From Quercus robur (taxonomy: Eukaryota; Streptophyta; Magnoliopsida; Fagales; Fagaceae), in assembly GCF_932294415.1 (NCBI RefSeq), contig NC_065535.1:10820282-10884281 (forward strand): a stretch of 64,000 nt of DNA. The letters are read 5' to 3'. The translations under genes and the position numbers were made by a program. Below the pieces are notes generated by a model. That model made no database searches. It saw only the letters and a program-made list of their open reading frames with translations, and was not told the origin of the DNA. Every line of letters starts with the position of its first letter. The first letter of the stretch is position 1. Shown here one piece after another: positions 1 through 12,623 of the stretch.

Positions 1-1744
1 AAATTTTCATTGATAACTGGTCACAGTATAAACATAGAATTTGCTGCAAGCACCTCTATAACAACTTTGGGAAGAACCATCCTGGTGCTCTGATTAGAGA
101 TATGTTTTGGAAGGCAGTCAAGGCAACTTATAAACAAGAGTTTGATAGGGTGATGGCTGAGTTGAAAGAAATTGATGCTAATGCACACAGTTGGTTGGAT
201 GCTCCTTTAACAACAAAATGGGCCAAACACATGTTTAGTGATGATGGCTTGACCGACACTATACTAAACAATATGTGTGAGAGTTTCAACATTAGGATTC
301 TTAAATTCAAGCCTAAGCCTATAATTAGCATGGTATGTGTCTTTGTGATCACCTACAGTTAATTAGGTTCATTGTTTGGTACTATTTTTGGCAGGTGTTG
401 CAATTAATATTTAATGTTTCATCGTACTTGTATTTGCTTTCAACTTGAGTGCATCAGGTTATATCTCATGACTAGGTTTCAAGAGAACAGAGAGAAGATT
501 TTAAGAGTAGAATCAGATATTTGTGCCAAGGTTCTGAAGAGGTTGCACAAGGAAAAGCTAGCAGCCAATAGGTTGTTAGCTTGTTGGGCAAGGCAAACAC
601 AGTTTGAAGTAAAAAATGGTCTACAAAGTTTCACTGTTAACTTGGCCACAGCACACTGTAGTTGTAGGAAGTGGGATATAACTGGCATACCCCGTGCTCA
701 TGCAATCCACTTCCTATTTTTCAATAGACAAAATGCTGAGCAGTATGTTCACCCCTGTTATCATATCTCTACATACAAGGCATTCTATGAGCCAATCATA
801 GCACCAATCAATGGACAGAATATTTGGAGACCCAGTGGTGTGACCCTAGTTCAACCTCCCATCAAAAAAAGACCACTTTGCAAACCTAAGAAGAAGAGAG
901 CAAGGGAACCTAATGAGCCAATAAGTAGGAGAGCTGACATCTTTAAGCAATGCAAGGCCTGTGGTAAGTTAGGGCATAATAGAAGAAGTTGCAAGGGTGA
1001 AAGATTGGGGGAAACTCCTCACTGCCAGGCACTACAAACAGAATTAGTACATCTAACAAGGTAATATATGGACATGTGTGTAAAACAGTTGCTTTTCAGT
1101 ATTCAATATTAATGTGTGTGAATTTCTTGTTTGTAGACCAGCAAAACCAGAAACTATTCCAATCCAAGTGCACCATCACTGGCTAAGACAGCCTCAGCCA
1201 CACCATTTGCACCATACCAGGTCAGTATGCACAACTTCAGTCCAAGTGCACCACCTCAGTCTAGCATGCAAAACCCATCCACTTCAAGTACACCATACCA
1301 ATCCAACATGCACAGCTCATCCACTCCAAGTGCACCATGCCAGTCCAACATGCCCAGCTTCAAGTCAGGTGCACCATCTCAGGCCAGGACAAGCTTAGCC
1401 ACTCAATTTGTACCATCTCAGACCAGTATGCACCAATCTAGTCCAAGTGCAACACCTCATGCCAGGACAAGTTCATCCAATCCATTTCAAGCCAGTAGAA
1501 GCACATTCATCCACTCTTATACATAACAGCATAGCTCCACTCCAGGTGCACCACACCAGTTTGGCAGCACCACACAGAATCCAGGTGCACATCACAACTC
1601 CAGCAGTAGCAACCCAAATCCAAGGCTGAAAAAGAAAAGGGTGGTTATATAGAGACTTTGAAGGCTTCTAAGAATGCATCCAGATACATGGAAGCAATCA
1701 GACATGCTGAGAGTCAATCATCCGTGCATGGTCCAAGGAAATGA
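1..1744 (+). mobile_element. MULE (Mutator-like) transposase gene, C-terminal half
   Basis: The gene enters from the left edge already in frame, from base 3. Exon 1 (3-332) reads as the late MULE transposase core, with CKHLYNNFGK, the LLNN-like segment ILNNMCESFN and PIISM. A GT donor follows at 333, and the reading resumes at about 450 (CIRLYLMTRFQ), a join typical of plant MULEs. Next come a SWIM-type zinc finger (CSCRKWDITGIPRAHA), a basic linker and a CCHC zinc knuckle (CKACGKLGHNRRSC). In the SWIM motif the usual third Cys before x-His is Arg. A second donor lies at about 1061, and a low-complexity Ser/Ala/Pro tail follows at 1150-1526. The final segment up to the stop near 1742 resembles MULE C-termini. 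The DDE core and the 5' terminal repeat lie outside the window, and I could not place a 3' terminal repeat. The family is secure; whether it is active cannot be judged here. Confidence 0.85.
1160..1600 (+). repeat. Degenerate ~40-bp tandem repeat in the MULE tail
   Basis: The words CAAGTGCACCA and CAGGTGCACCA recur about every 35-45 bases (near 1165, 1244, 1286, 1327, 1363, 1443, 1543 and 1581) with many substitutions. One frame reads Ser/Ala/Pro-rich, another Gln-Val-His-His-rich. The 3' acceptor choice (1136 or 1150) decides which frame would follow the zinc knuckle. The Ser/Ala/Pro frame, reached through the acceptor at 1150, looks more like other MULE tails. Confidence 0.6.
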
Positions 1745-4700
1745 AAAGAGCACAAGTTGATTTTTCCTTTGCTTGATGAATGTCAATTGTTTTGTGTATT
1801 TATGGTGATAGGGTTAACAATGGAACAATGCCCTGTTGGCTTAGCTATGTAATTATGGTGTTTGTGTAATACTAGTGTTTTGGGTTGACTATGGTAGTAA
1901 GTGTTATAGTTGAACAATGCCATGTTGTTTTGTGTGATTCTGGTGATGGTAGCAAGTGTTGTTTTGTTTAAACATGAACCCTTTGTCTTGCATTAATACT
2001 CATAGCAATGAGTAGTAGTTAATGATAAGTTGAAGATGTATTTCTATTGCCTTTGTGTTGTTTAGGTTAATATTGAATCTTGTGTCCTGTTTTGGTTTTC
2101 ACAACAATGAGAAGTTGGTAATGAAGATGTTTTGTTTAATATTCTATTGAGCTTTGTTATATATCTTGACACTAGTGTTACTGACAAGTTTGTTGTGTTG
2201 ATATCCTTGGACCATTGGTATTTAGAGTTTCTATATTTCATGTTTAAAACAGACACTAACAAGTTTGTTTAGTTACAAGTTAGTTTTGTTAAAGGTTTAT
2301 TGTACACCTACTTCAAACCTTGTTTCTTTCCCTTTGCCCAAAAATTGATTGGATGCAATTCATCCCCCAATCACAAGTGTTGCTTGATAACTCTTAACAT
2401 ATTCTATGTTCTAGTTTTAATCAAAATGAGACTGATTTTTCAGGATTTGTGATGGACGCTTTGATTGAATTGGTATGTCATTATAAAAACCCATAAATTT
2501 GGATAGACAGTACTTATTTCTCATTTCAGGAGTAGGATCAAGAAAATAGCTCAATTATTATTTACTTTAAGATTTAACAATCAACTAATCGCTAACACGT
2601 GCGATGCACAGAAAAATCTTATGAAAGTATAGTTTATACATTAAAGCTTTTTAATTTTACATGAACTATCATAGTTTTAATAATATTTGAAAAATAAAAT
2701 AAAAAGTGAAAACTCAAGCCAATTCAAGATGAACCACTGCAATGACAAAGGTAATCCTCCCATTTGTTTTCAGCAAGCAATATCAAGTAAAAATCACATT
2801 TACACAAAACCTAAACAGACATCAACAATTTTACCAAGTTTTTTGCTAACTTCATAATAATTATGGAACACCTTGCAAACTTTAATCACCACTGGTACAT
2901 CATTGATGTTGACGTTTATATATGTTTTGCATGTGGTATTAAGTTTTAGGGTTTTATAGATGTGGCAGCCAAATGATACCTAGAAAGACTTTTCTCACAT
3001 AATAATGATGTAGCAATCAATATATAAATATACTATGTGTAACAACATTTGAAATGAACAAATAAAAAATAAGTGTACTCATTGTTTTGAATTATCCATT
3101 CATCTTAATCAGAATTTAACAAACTAAATTTGATAAAATAGTTTTCAAATGAATAAAAATTTATAAAGCTTGAGTATAGTTTCCTCTTATTTGCAAAAGT
3201 TTCCACATAATTCATCCAAAAAAGTCTACAACTCTTCCCAAACCTTTTTTGGATAAGTGAACGACTCTTCCCAGACCTTACCAAACCTAAAAGAAAAGAC
3301 TGAAAGAAAACTTTAAATCAAATAATCATTCAGAGGAACAACTACAAACAACCATGAAAATTTTATGACTTGAGTTTTTATTCATTGAAATTGAACATTT
3401 ACATGTTTCCTACCATAAGGTTTTGGATTCTAACTCCAATTCCAAATGCCATGTTGCTGAATGTAAAGTTGTAAACTGTCAACTTCTCATCTTTTTTAGG
3501 AATCCATTACCTCTTCTCAAAGGCATCATCCTAGCACACTGAGCCTTCTCCATCCCTATTAAACTTTAGCCCAAACAACTATATAAAGATGCTTGAATCC
3601 CAAACATACTAAATAAAAATCCAAAACTTATCATATGTATTATATCCCTACACTTTCTTAATAACCAAACCAAAATTATTTTTTAAAAAAAATACAAACT
3701 TGCACACAATGATACAAAAAGAAAGAGAGTGTTTTTAAGATAATAGCCAATTGTGATAATCAGAGTCCATTGGCAGCCCATGTAAAAAATACTTGCAATC
3801 AACAACAGTGCAATGTAATCTGCTAGATAGATTAAGATCATTCACCCAAAATAAAAAAAAAAGTGCGAAATGGGAAGGGACATAGATAATAAACTTGAAC
3901 ATCTTAGTAAATCCTATGAAAATTTCAAAGTAATCTGACTTTCAAATTAAAATTTGCTAGAGCAGGCATCAAGGAATTTAGGATTTTGAACAATATTGAG
4001 TTAAACTCTATAAAAATGCACAAAATAGTCCATCAGATTTGTGTAGACAAATCATCAAATTTAAATGGGATTAGTTCTAAAACTATTAACATCAAATAAA
4101 GGAGAAAAGAGAACTTCATAGGAATGAAGATAAACTCACACTTCTATGTTTCGCTCATCGCAAGTAATTTTGAAAATGATGCACACATCTCTAACTCTCG
4201 TTGCACCTTTGTAGTTAGACATAGAAAGATAGAAGAAAAATGTTTAAATCAAGCTCAAACACTTCAACAAAATAAAATAAATATATAGAATAGATTAAAA
4301 ACCATCTTTTCTATGGGAAGTAAGGTTAATTTAAAAACACAAACTATTCAAGTTTTAGATTACCAATATTGATGCAGAAAAAATTAGTAGAGATCGTCAT
4401 TGATATCAACGACAACAACAACTCCTTAAATCTCAACCATTTCAAATAAAAGATTTTCTCTCACTTTGAGTAAACATGAAAAATTCGTACCAAAGTTAAC
4501 AAAATACTTAATTGGACATGGGAGAACTCTAAAAGAAAATTGAAAGAAGCACACTTAGCAAAAACAAAATTTAATTTCTCCTCCCAAATGAAATCTCAGG
4601 GTAGCTTTGATTATACCAAAACGTGTATAAATATTAATTATAGCTACTGCATGCAAAGCAGTGAAGTTGTCTAATTTTGAACAATTCCATAGTGGTGCAC

Positions 4701-5785
4701 ACTACATAGTACACTCACTTGGCCTTCCTGTTTTGTTTGAATTGTAGTCTTTTATGTTCTAATATTACGGACAGGTTCAGAAATGTATTGGGCTTTTCGT
4801 TTTCTGTCTTTCAAAGATGTTAACTGACAGTGAAAAATGCTAAGAGCTTTGTAACTTAGAGAGAATATCTGATCTCATAAAAGCAAAAAACAAAGGTTTG
4901 AATCTCCCTCCCTCACTTAGTATAACAATTGTATTATTTAAAAAAAAAAAAAAAATTTGACAATGAAGAATGAAGATGATGGTAATGTCTGAAAAAACTC
5001 CCATACAAATTCTCATATGGATCCTTAAATGAATAAATAAATGTGTCTTTGCATCATCTACAAAATAAATTTTTCAATACCATTTATCACAGTCCAAGAA
5101 AAATGTTAGTCACATCTCAAATTACAATTAAGGATTTTCGTGAATCATCTATATAACCAAATTCTACCTAATAAACACTTAGCACACATTTGGAGAACTA
5201 ATTCAATAAAAATATAAAATCCATATCAGCTGGGTCTCACAGTAAAGTAGGTTCATCAATTTTACTAAGATCTAGTATTGTGTTTGACAGCAACCTTAAT
5301 AGCTAATCAATAAATAAAGTAATTAACAAAAGAACAAAAAAGTTATGATTTTATATGAATGGAAAAAAGACAATGTCTTATACTTTCAATGACCATAAAT
5401 ATAATCCAAGCGTTCAGGGTGCTATGATTTCACTTTAAGCAATAATGCTTTCAGTCTGTAATTCTCAACCTCTTCCCTAAGCAATCCACAACTACATTAC
5501 TACTTTAGAAGTGGGCATGGCTAAACTCCCAATTGTAGTGGCTTTCAACCACAAATCAATAAAGTAAGAACACCCAAAGTATTTGTCCATTCAAACAAAG
5601 TCTGAAAGAAGATCAGCTTCAACTCATGATATTATGAAACCCCCTCAAATCCTCTCCCCCTCAAAACATCCAAACAAGGGAAGGGTAACTCCCCACCCCA
5701 TTCCTCATCTTTCCTCTCCTTTCCTATCCTTGTAAACACACCCGAGTCAGGGATTGGACATAGTTGAGTTAGCTCCCTAATTGGT

Positions 5786-5786
<1 letters not shown>
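1745..5786. other. AT-rich intergenic DNA, no gene seen
   Basis: No open frame here resembles a protein. The first part (to about 2440) is probably MULE 3' flank. The word AACACGTGCGATGCACAG at about 2596 is an imperfect palindrome like those at the ends of some plant repeats, but no partner end was found. The stretch 4860-4915 contains a B-box-like word (GGTTTGAATCTCC) that may be a decayed SINE. Confidence 0.5.
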
Positions 5787-5818
<32 letters not shown>

Positions 5819-5861
5819 GATTAGTAGATGTGAAACTTTATCAGAAATGAAAAAGAGGCAT

Positions 5862-5917
<56 letters not shown>
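5787..5917. repeat. T31 and A53 homopolymers 47 bp apart
   Basis: A run of 31 T (5787-5817) and a run of 53 A (5865-5917) flank a 47-base spacer, so the pair can fold back on itself. The A-run follows GAGGCATAGC and could be the tail of a retroposed fragment; the T-run could be the tail of one inserted in the other orientation. The run lengths may contain assembly error. Confidence 0.8.
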
Positions 5918-5920
<3 letters not shown>

Positions 5921-7243
5921 AATTAAACAAAGTGTACAAAGGGAAATAAAGCACTATACAAAACCACATAAATATTGAAAATAAAACTAAGAAGATACAG
6001 GAATGCTACCTAAGCCAAAAGTACAGTTTCACCAAAACTAATTGGGTACCAATCCAACTATAGCTTATTTCATAAATTAAAACCTACCTTTAGCATAAAA
6101 AATAAAATACAGAAAAGAAAAACGATAAGAAGGAAAGTATACAATGTTTTGCCAAAGCACACTCCGTATTCGATATAGATAAGACTTAAAGAGCGGACCG
6201 CATATGATAGCAGCTATCAATCAATTTGCCAAAGCACAAAACAAAGATATAGATAATCTTTAAAGAGTCCATATCCGATCAATTGTCCTGGGCTTTTCTA
6301 TTTCTCTCTGTTTCTTAACTAATCAATTATATCTCGGTCAAAGTCCCAAACTCTCAAAACAATAATAAAGATTCAAAACCAAGCAGCAAACCAATCCATA
6401 TAACAAAATGTAATAAGGGAAACAAAAATCATCAAGCAAAAGAATGGAGCAAAAAAGAAATGAGATTTAGAGATACCTCAATTGAAGCAGGCACTGTCAG
6501 TATTTATACACCATGTGGAAAGGAAGGAACTCAAAAAGGCGGATTAATGCGAAACAGTAGAGCAGGAAGGTGGGGATCACAAGTTCAGATTTTCTGTTTG
6601 CCTTCACGATTTCAGTCTCTCTGCTTTCCTCACGTTATATCACGCAAAATCCTTTAGGGTTCCACACTTCCACCTTCCACGGTTTTTATTTTTTATTTTT
6701 TTCCTTTAAGTTGAAAAGGCTTTAGGTTTAAGCTAAAAACGCTTTGGGTTGGGCTTGATAGTGGAAGTAAATAAATAAGTTGTGGGCTGAGATTTATTAT
6801 AGGGCTGGGATTTATTATGCAAGAGTTACTATAATTCTGAAATTTGCAAAAACCATTTTCAAATTGTAGGACCAAAAAAAAAAAAATTGGAATGACATGG
6901 TTGTTGACGTGGCACAACCTGAGCATAGCAGTATTAAACGCTACACTTCAACTTTTAGTAATATATAGATTGGTGCATTATTTCCAAATTTCACCCATAA
7001 TGAGAACCTTGAAGCCAAATACATCTTGGGCAAGGAAATAGTAAATGTATGCCTGACATAACTAGGCATGCCTGACTTAACTATGCTTCCTAGTAAATAT
7101 GCACAGATTTATAATATTTAGGCACAGATTCACAAATTCAATAGGTAGGTTTAAAAATATTTACCATTGCATAACACATCACCAACACACTGCCATTCCA
7201 AACATCAAGGAACAGGGGTATTCATTTCATTATAGGAATGGTA

Positions 7244-7281
<38 letters not shown>

Positions 7282-8330
7282 AGCAGGTGTTTCCATGCTA
7301 ACTACCTAACCAAAAAGTTTACACACTACCAGCCCTACATACATTAGCAATTACAAGATATTAAGAGTGTTTTGTGAAAAACTCTCTTTTTGATTCGCTA
7401 TTTCTAGTGAATCTTAGTGTTTTCCAGTGAGATATCTGTGTGTTTTGAAAATATACCATGTAAGGATTTTTATAGTGTGAAAAAAGGGGTTTGGAACAAT
7501 TCCCAGACGATGTGGGATTCGTTCCAAACCTCAACATAAATGCAAAAAACTTGCCTTATTTAAGTTTCTGGAAATCACTATGCGTGCGCAAGATCGAGCC
7601 TACGTGCGCAAGATCGAGCCTACGTGCGCATAGTGAGGGTTTCCTTTGGTCTTATTTTTCAAATTTGATTTATTTGCTCCTTAAAAGTTATAGTTTTCAT
7701 TTTAACACTTCCTAAGTCATTTAACTTCTGATTGGGCCCTAAACCAACCTTGGGTCTTAAAATTCAGCATCATTGGGGAACAGGGGCCCGAGTCGTAAAA
7801 ATGCAATGTCTACAACCACCTATTTGCCTTTCTTTGCATTTTTACATTCTTGCCTCCATGTTCATGCATCATTCCTTGCTTGCTTGTGTCATCAAGCCTA
7901 ATTCCTACTATCTCGTGCAGGTTCACACCCATCTTTGATACACGAGACCCCAAGTCCCTTTTAGGAATTTTGTTTGATGGCATGTGTGTCATCCATACTC
8001 CAATCTCATGGAACTATCCAAACCTACATTTGTCTTCCTAGGACACCCCCCCCCTTTTGTTTGATAACATGTTTGCTTGCCCTTTCGTGTGCTTAACATG
8101 TTTGTTGGCCCCCATTTGGCCCTCTTTGCTAATGTGTCTCTTTGCATGCTCCCTTTACCTCTTTTCTCCCCTTTACTTGTTTGCTGGCTACTTTCTTTAT
8201 TTGTTGCATGTACATGCTTGGAGCAAGGATGCTTGGAGTGAGGGTGCGAATCCCTAGGCGCGAGCAAAAATGACAAGGATGCAAGCAAGAAGACACAAGG
8301 CCAAAAAGGGTAATGTTTAGTAGATTAGGA
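5918..8330. other. Intergenic DNA with decayed repeat pieces
   Basis: No gene was found. An A35 run lies at 7245-7279. The block 7380-8270 has a composition (CT-rich strings, TTTGCATGTTTGC-like words) that recalls plant LTR sequence, but I could not set ends or target duplications, so no family is assigned. Confidence 0.4.
7576..7635. repeat. Two 20-bp direct repeats inside inverted arms
   Basis: The unit CGTGCGCAAGATCGAGCCTA occurs twice head to tail. The pair is bracketed by CACTATGCG on the left and CGCATAGTG on the right, so the whole 60-bp block is an imperfect hairpin. The reverse complement of the unit shares TAGGCTCGATC with the copia LTR copies further right. Confidence 0.75.
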
Positions 8331-9063
8331 TATAGACACTCAATTTTGCACCCATAATTTAATCTTGGAAGATGACTGAAATGACCATTTCAAGTACCCA
8401 AAAAATCATAGTTGCATTTCATGCATTAAGTCATTCATCACATATCATAAAAATGATCTTGAGATTCTAACGGTGTGACGATATGCCCGATTCCCAAATT
8501 AGACTTTCAAATTGAAAGATATCACAAGATCAAGTTTTCATGGTCTGTATGCATTGTATGTGGGTGAAACTGATCACGTGTGATTAATTGAAATTAATTC
8601 TAATTGGTCAACAATTAAAATTAATTGAATAATTTATGTGATTGACTGTTGTATTTTATCAGCAGTAAACTTGGTTGCATAAAAATAAAATGGATAATCA
8701 GATATCAAGGGAATTGTTGATAATTAAGTCTTTTTAGAATATTTATCTATCAGATAATTATTATTTTAAGGACCTGATTATCAAAATAAAAGGGATTTAT
8801 TTTGGAATACAAGTTGAAAATACATCCAAGTGCAATTCCCAACTCAGAAAACCCTTAAAAAAGAGTCCAATTCGAACCAAAAGAGGAGATTGGGCTTGGC
8901 ACTTGAGAGTGCCAATCGGCACTCACAACTCCAAGGCCTAGCCCAAAAATGATTAGATCAAGCCAAAGCACATCCGATTCGATTTTTTAGGGATAAAAAT
9001 TCAACCTAATTCATATCTGATCAAACCTAGATTATTTTCCAAGCACCAAAACTCTATAAATAG

Positions 9064-9885
9064 TGTTAGGTTCTAAAGACTTAGGATCTTATGTATTTAG
9101 AACTCTAATGTGTATTGTTGGCAAACCATGATCAAAACAATATGTTTAGTCGTGTTTAGACTTGCTCAAAGTTGGTTCATTTATGTAAAGTTGGATTTAA
9201 GTTGTTGCAGAATTAAAAGTGCAATTCAGCCTAGTTCGATAGATCAAAATTCGGGCAGAATGCTTTTTCTACAGAATTCCAACTCAGCCCTAGTTTATTT
9301 AAAACGTTTAGGGTTTTGTATTTTTGCCCTAGGTATATAAGGCAAACTCTAGCCACGTTTTAGAGTTGCTCATATTGTTGTTTGTGTAAATCTCTTGTGA
9401 GATATGTGAAGAGCTTTCCTTTACACAAGCTTAGGATTATCAAGAAGGAGATTCATTCAAGAACTTGATGATCATTCAGTTGCTGCCATAGAAGCTTAAA
9501 GAAACACAAGCGGGTGTACTTGTACTTACTGGAGAATCCAAGAAAGAAAGAGTTTGTGGTCTCGAAGCTTGCACGTGGTCGTGTCAGTAAGTTTCTACTG
9601 GTGGGTAACAATAGGATGTTAGTGGTCTAAGTCCTATTGAACAACTTCGATTCTTTCATAGTGGATTCAAGTTTACCTTGAAGATAGCTAGGTTAAATCC
9701 TCTCCAGGTTTTTACCGGTTTGGTTTCCTAGGTGGTCATATCATTGTGTTATTTATCTTTTCGCTGCTTTGCATGATATGATTGTTTGATTGTGATAACC
9801 TAGATTTGGAATTTGGACTAAGTAATAACTTGGCTAATTAACTAGGTTAATCTAATTGTGTTTTTAAGGGGTCTAAAAACTTTCA
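9064..9885 (+). repeat. 5' LTR of the copia element
   Basis: It starts TGTTAGGTTC and ends ACTTTCA (TG...CA form). A TATATAAGG promoter-like word lies near 9334. It matches the 3' LTR nearly throughout and is directly followed by the primer site. Confidence 0.9.
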
Positions 9886-9886
9886 A

Positions 9887-9899
9887 GTGATATCAGAGC
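9887..9899 (+). promoter_or_regulatory. Primer binding site, initiator-Met tRNA type
   Basis: GTGATATCAGAGC lies two bases after the LTR end and is close to the common copia primer site TGGTATCAGAGC, complementary to the 3' end of initiator tRNA-Met. Confidence 0.85.
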
Positions 9900-9943
9900 A
9901 GGTAGCTCTTTTGTTTTAGATCTTTTGATCTAAGAGCTAATCC

Positions 9944-10882
9944 TTGACCCCTGTTGTCATGGAAAATTTGAAGTGTCTTTCTGATCATGTTTTTGCTCAT
10001 GTTTCTGTTGATTTTATTGATGCCTATGAAACTCTCCGTAAGGAATTATTGAAATCTATGAAAATTGCCAAGAAATTCAAGGAAGAGTTAAAATTGGTTA
10101 ATCTTGAAAAAGAGGAATTGGTTGTTAGATTAGATGAATCTAATAAAAATAATGAATTTTTGAGAAATTAAATTTCCTCTCAAGATGAGAAGATGAAAAG
10201 CTTGGAACAAGAGTTAGTTAAATCTAAAGCTAAAATTGAAAATTTGACTAGTACCAAGCCTACTGCTAATAACAGAAGTGTTTCTGTTTCTCTTAAGCCT
10301 AAAACTGAGAAAGGTTATATCCCTCCTTTTAAGAGGAATAATAAAGAAAATGCTTATTTTGCTAGGTTAGACAAAGGTAAAAGTTCTGATGTTAACGCTG
10401 AAGTTTCTAAACCTAAGTCTAAACCTACTGTTAGAGAGCATAATAAATCTATTTTTGTGCCTACCTATCACCTTTGTGGTGTTGTTGGTCATATTAGACC
10501 AAATTGTTCTTTGTTGAGGCAAAAACCAAAATCTGAGACTAGATTTGTTGTTAGAAATACTGATGTTCCTAAATTTGTTCCTGTTTGTCACTTTTGTGGT
10601 GTCTCCAGTCACATTTGTCCTAATTGTCATAAATTGAAATTTAAGCATTCTGTGTTTCAATCTAGGATATGTGATGATATTTCTCCTGCCATAAGTCCAT
10701 ATAAATTGTTTCATATTATTTTGAAAAATTTAAGCTTGTTGGCTTGTGAAAGGAATTTGCAGGATTTCAGTCTTTCTCAAAAGATTGGTGTAGTCCCTCA
10801 AATACACTCTGCCTCTTATGGATTTTCACCTACAAAGCTGAAGACTCATGCTAAATGGGTGAGAAAAGATTCTCTAAGGTGA
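9944..10882 (+). pseudogene. gag region of the copia element (fossil)
   Basis: The region encodes a Lys/Glu-rich segment likely to form a coiled coil, then a Ser/Lys/Pro-rich linker and two zinc-knuckle-like motifs about 40 residues apart. This is the layout of copia gag proteins. The reading frame is broken at least once. Nothing pol-like follows it. Confidence 0.75.
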
Positions 10883-12623
10883 GTGTTGTTTACTTGTCCC
10901 TGATTTAATTCTTTCAATTGTTTGTGGACATGTTTTTTTTTTGTTTTTTTTTTTTTATGTTGTTTTTTATTAATAAAATCCAAAAACATTGAAAAATTTT
11001 CAAAAAGCCAAAAATATTTTATTTTGAGTCTTGTTTTATTTTTCTTGAGGATTACATGAATTATGATATCTCTCTCTTGATTTAGAACATGCTTGACATT
11101 GTGGAGAAACTTGGATAGAATGTGTTATATATGTGCTAAGCTATTTTTGATTTTGTATGAGTATGTATTAGTTTGTACATGTACTCAAGGGTTAATTAAG
11201 AAATTGATATTTCTTGTTTGTGTACCCTCTATAGCTTAGTTAAGCACCGTCATGCATTGCATTTTTAATCGTCTAGCACAATGTGTGTTTTTTGTTTTTT
11301 TGTCATAACTTTTTTAAAAACCAAAAAGATTTTTGTATTTCACATCTTGGATTTATAATCAAGAATTGACCATATTATCTTTACATAACAAGTTTATGTA
11401 CCTTGTTTAGTTTTGATGAGCTTATTTATTGCACTTTACTAGTTGAAACTTTGTAGTGCATGTTGCATGAGAAAGATGTTTATGGTTTTGATCACTTTGT
11501 CTTGATCTTGAAGTCACATGTCTTTGACTGTCGGACTTGAACCTTTAGAGAAATGCATAAATAACCATCTCACCACTGTTTACTAGCCAATCATGAACAC
11601 CTTAGTGCATATCGTAAGATTTTGTGCTCGAGAAAGTGTAGCACATGCACAAAAAGAACATAAGGTGTAGCCTCGGTCTAAATGTTAAAATTTGTGTGTA
11701 CATTATTGGACTTAATGTTAAACCAAACAAATAAAATTGGTGTGTACATTATCCTGGCTATTTTAATAAGTTTCTGATCAAATAAAAATTGGTGTGTACA
11801 ATATAAGGCAAATAAAAAAACTTACATGATTGCAAACTTGTTTTCTAGGAGATGTAGGAGTTATATGATGTAACTCTTTTGGTGATAGTCTCTTTCAAAT
11901 TCTATGTGATGAATTTTGTAGAAATTGTGATTGATTTCTATTTATATATCACCTCACATGTTTTTCAAGTTTTTGCTAGTTGCACACACTACACAAGTTA
12001 CTCTTTGCTAAACTTGGTACATTATATTGTGTGTGATCTTATTGTGGTCATCCAAGATTAAAAGTTCCTTGATTTTGATGCAAAATGTGCTTAATGTTTG
12101 AGTTTTTGGAGACAAATTGGTTGAAAAACTTATTTTTGGAAGATCTAGGTTGAATTCTAGTGTTTTTGAAAAACTTTTAATCTCATACTTATGCATTTCG
12201 TTCATGAAATATTATGCTTTGAGGAGTTTCTACATTAAATTGCTCTGTTTTTCAAAATTTTGATTTTTCTAGAGTTTCTGCATTAAATTGCTCTACAGAA
12301 ATTTTTTTTCTTAAGAGATATGATGGATAATCAATGTGCAAATATTTTCTCTACTCATGCAACTGTTTATGGGTCATATAGTGTCAAGTTTGCATTTATT
12401 GAAAGAGAGAATATTTTTCTTCATGTGTATCCTCAACTTAGTTTTTAAGTTTGGTGTGTGTGTCTTTCTTTTCCCCACCTCCTAAATTTTCCCCGAAACT
12501 GTTTTTCCCAAAACTTGTTGTGTTTTTTCCTATTTTTATAGGGGGAGAAGCTTGTTTTTAACCCTTGTTGTTCATAGGGGGAGTTGTTGCTCTTCGTAGG
12601 GAGAGTTGTCTCTATTTTCTATA
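10883..12623 (+). other. Non-coding interior of the copia element
   Basis: AT-rich sequence with no recognisable pol remnant in any frame. Near its end are three purine-rich words: GGGGGAGAAG (12541), AGGGGGAG (12576) and AGGGAGAG (about 12599). Confidence 0.6.

Noticed and set aside
1160-1600. Regular repeats considered as a CRISPR array
   Set aside because: Units are degenerate, spacers are not distinct, and the repeats are the low-complexity coding tail of a plant transposase.
5781-5978. Open frame rich in Phe and Lys
   Set aside because: It is entirely the T31 and A53 tracts.
9110-9340. Open frame of 76 codons, repeated at 13972-14220
   Set aside because: Both lie at the same place inside the two copia LTRs. 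They are chance frames in LTR sequence, with no protein similarity.
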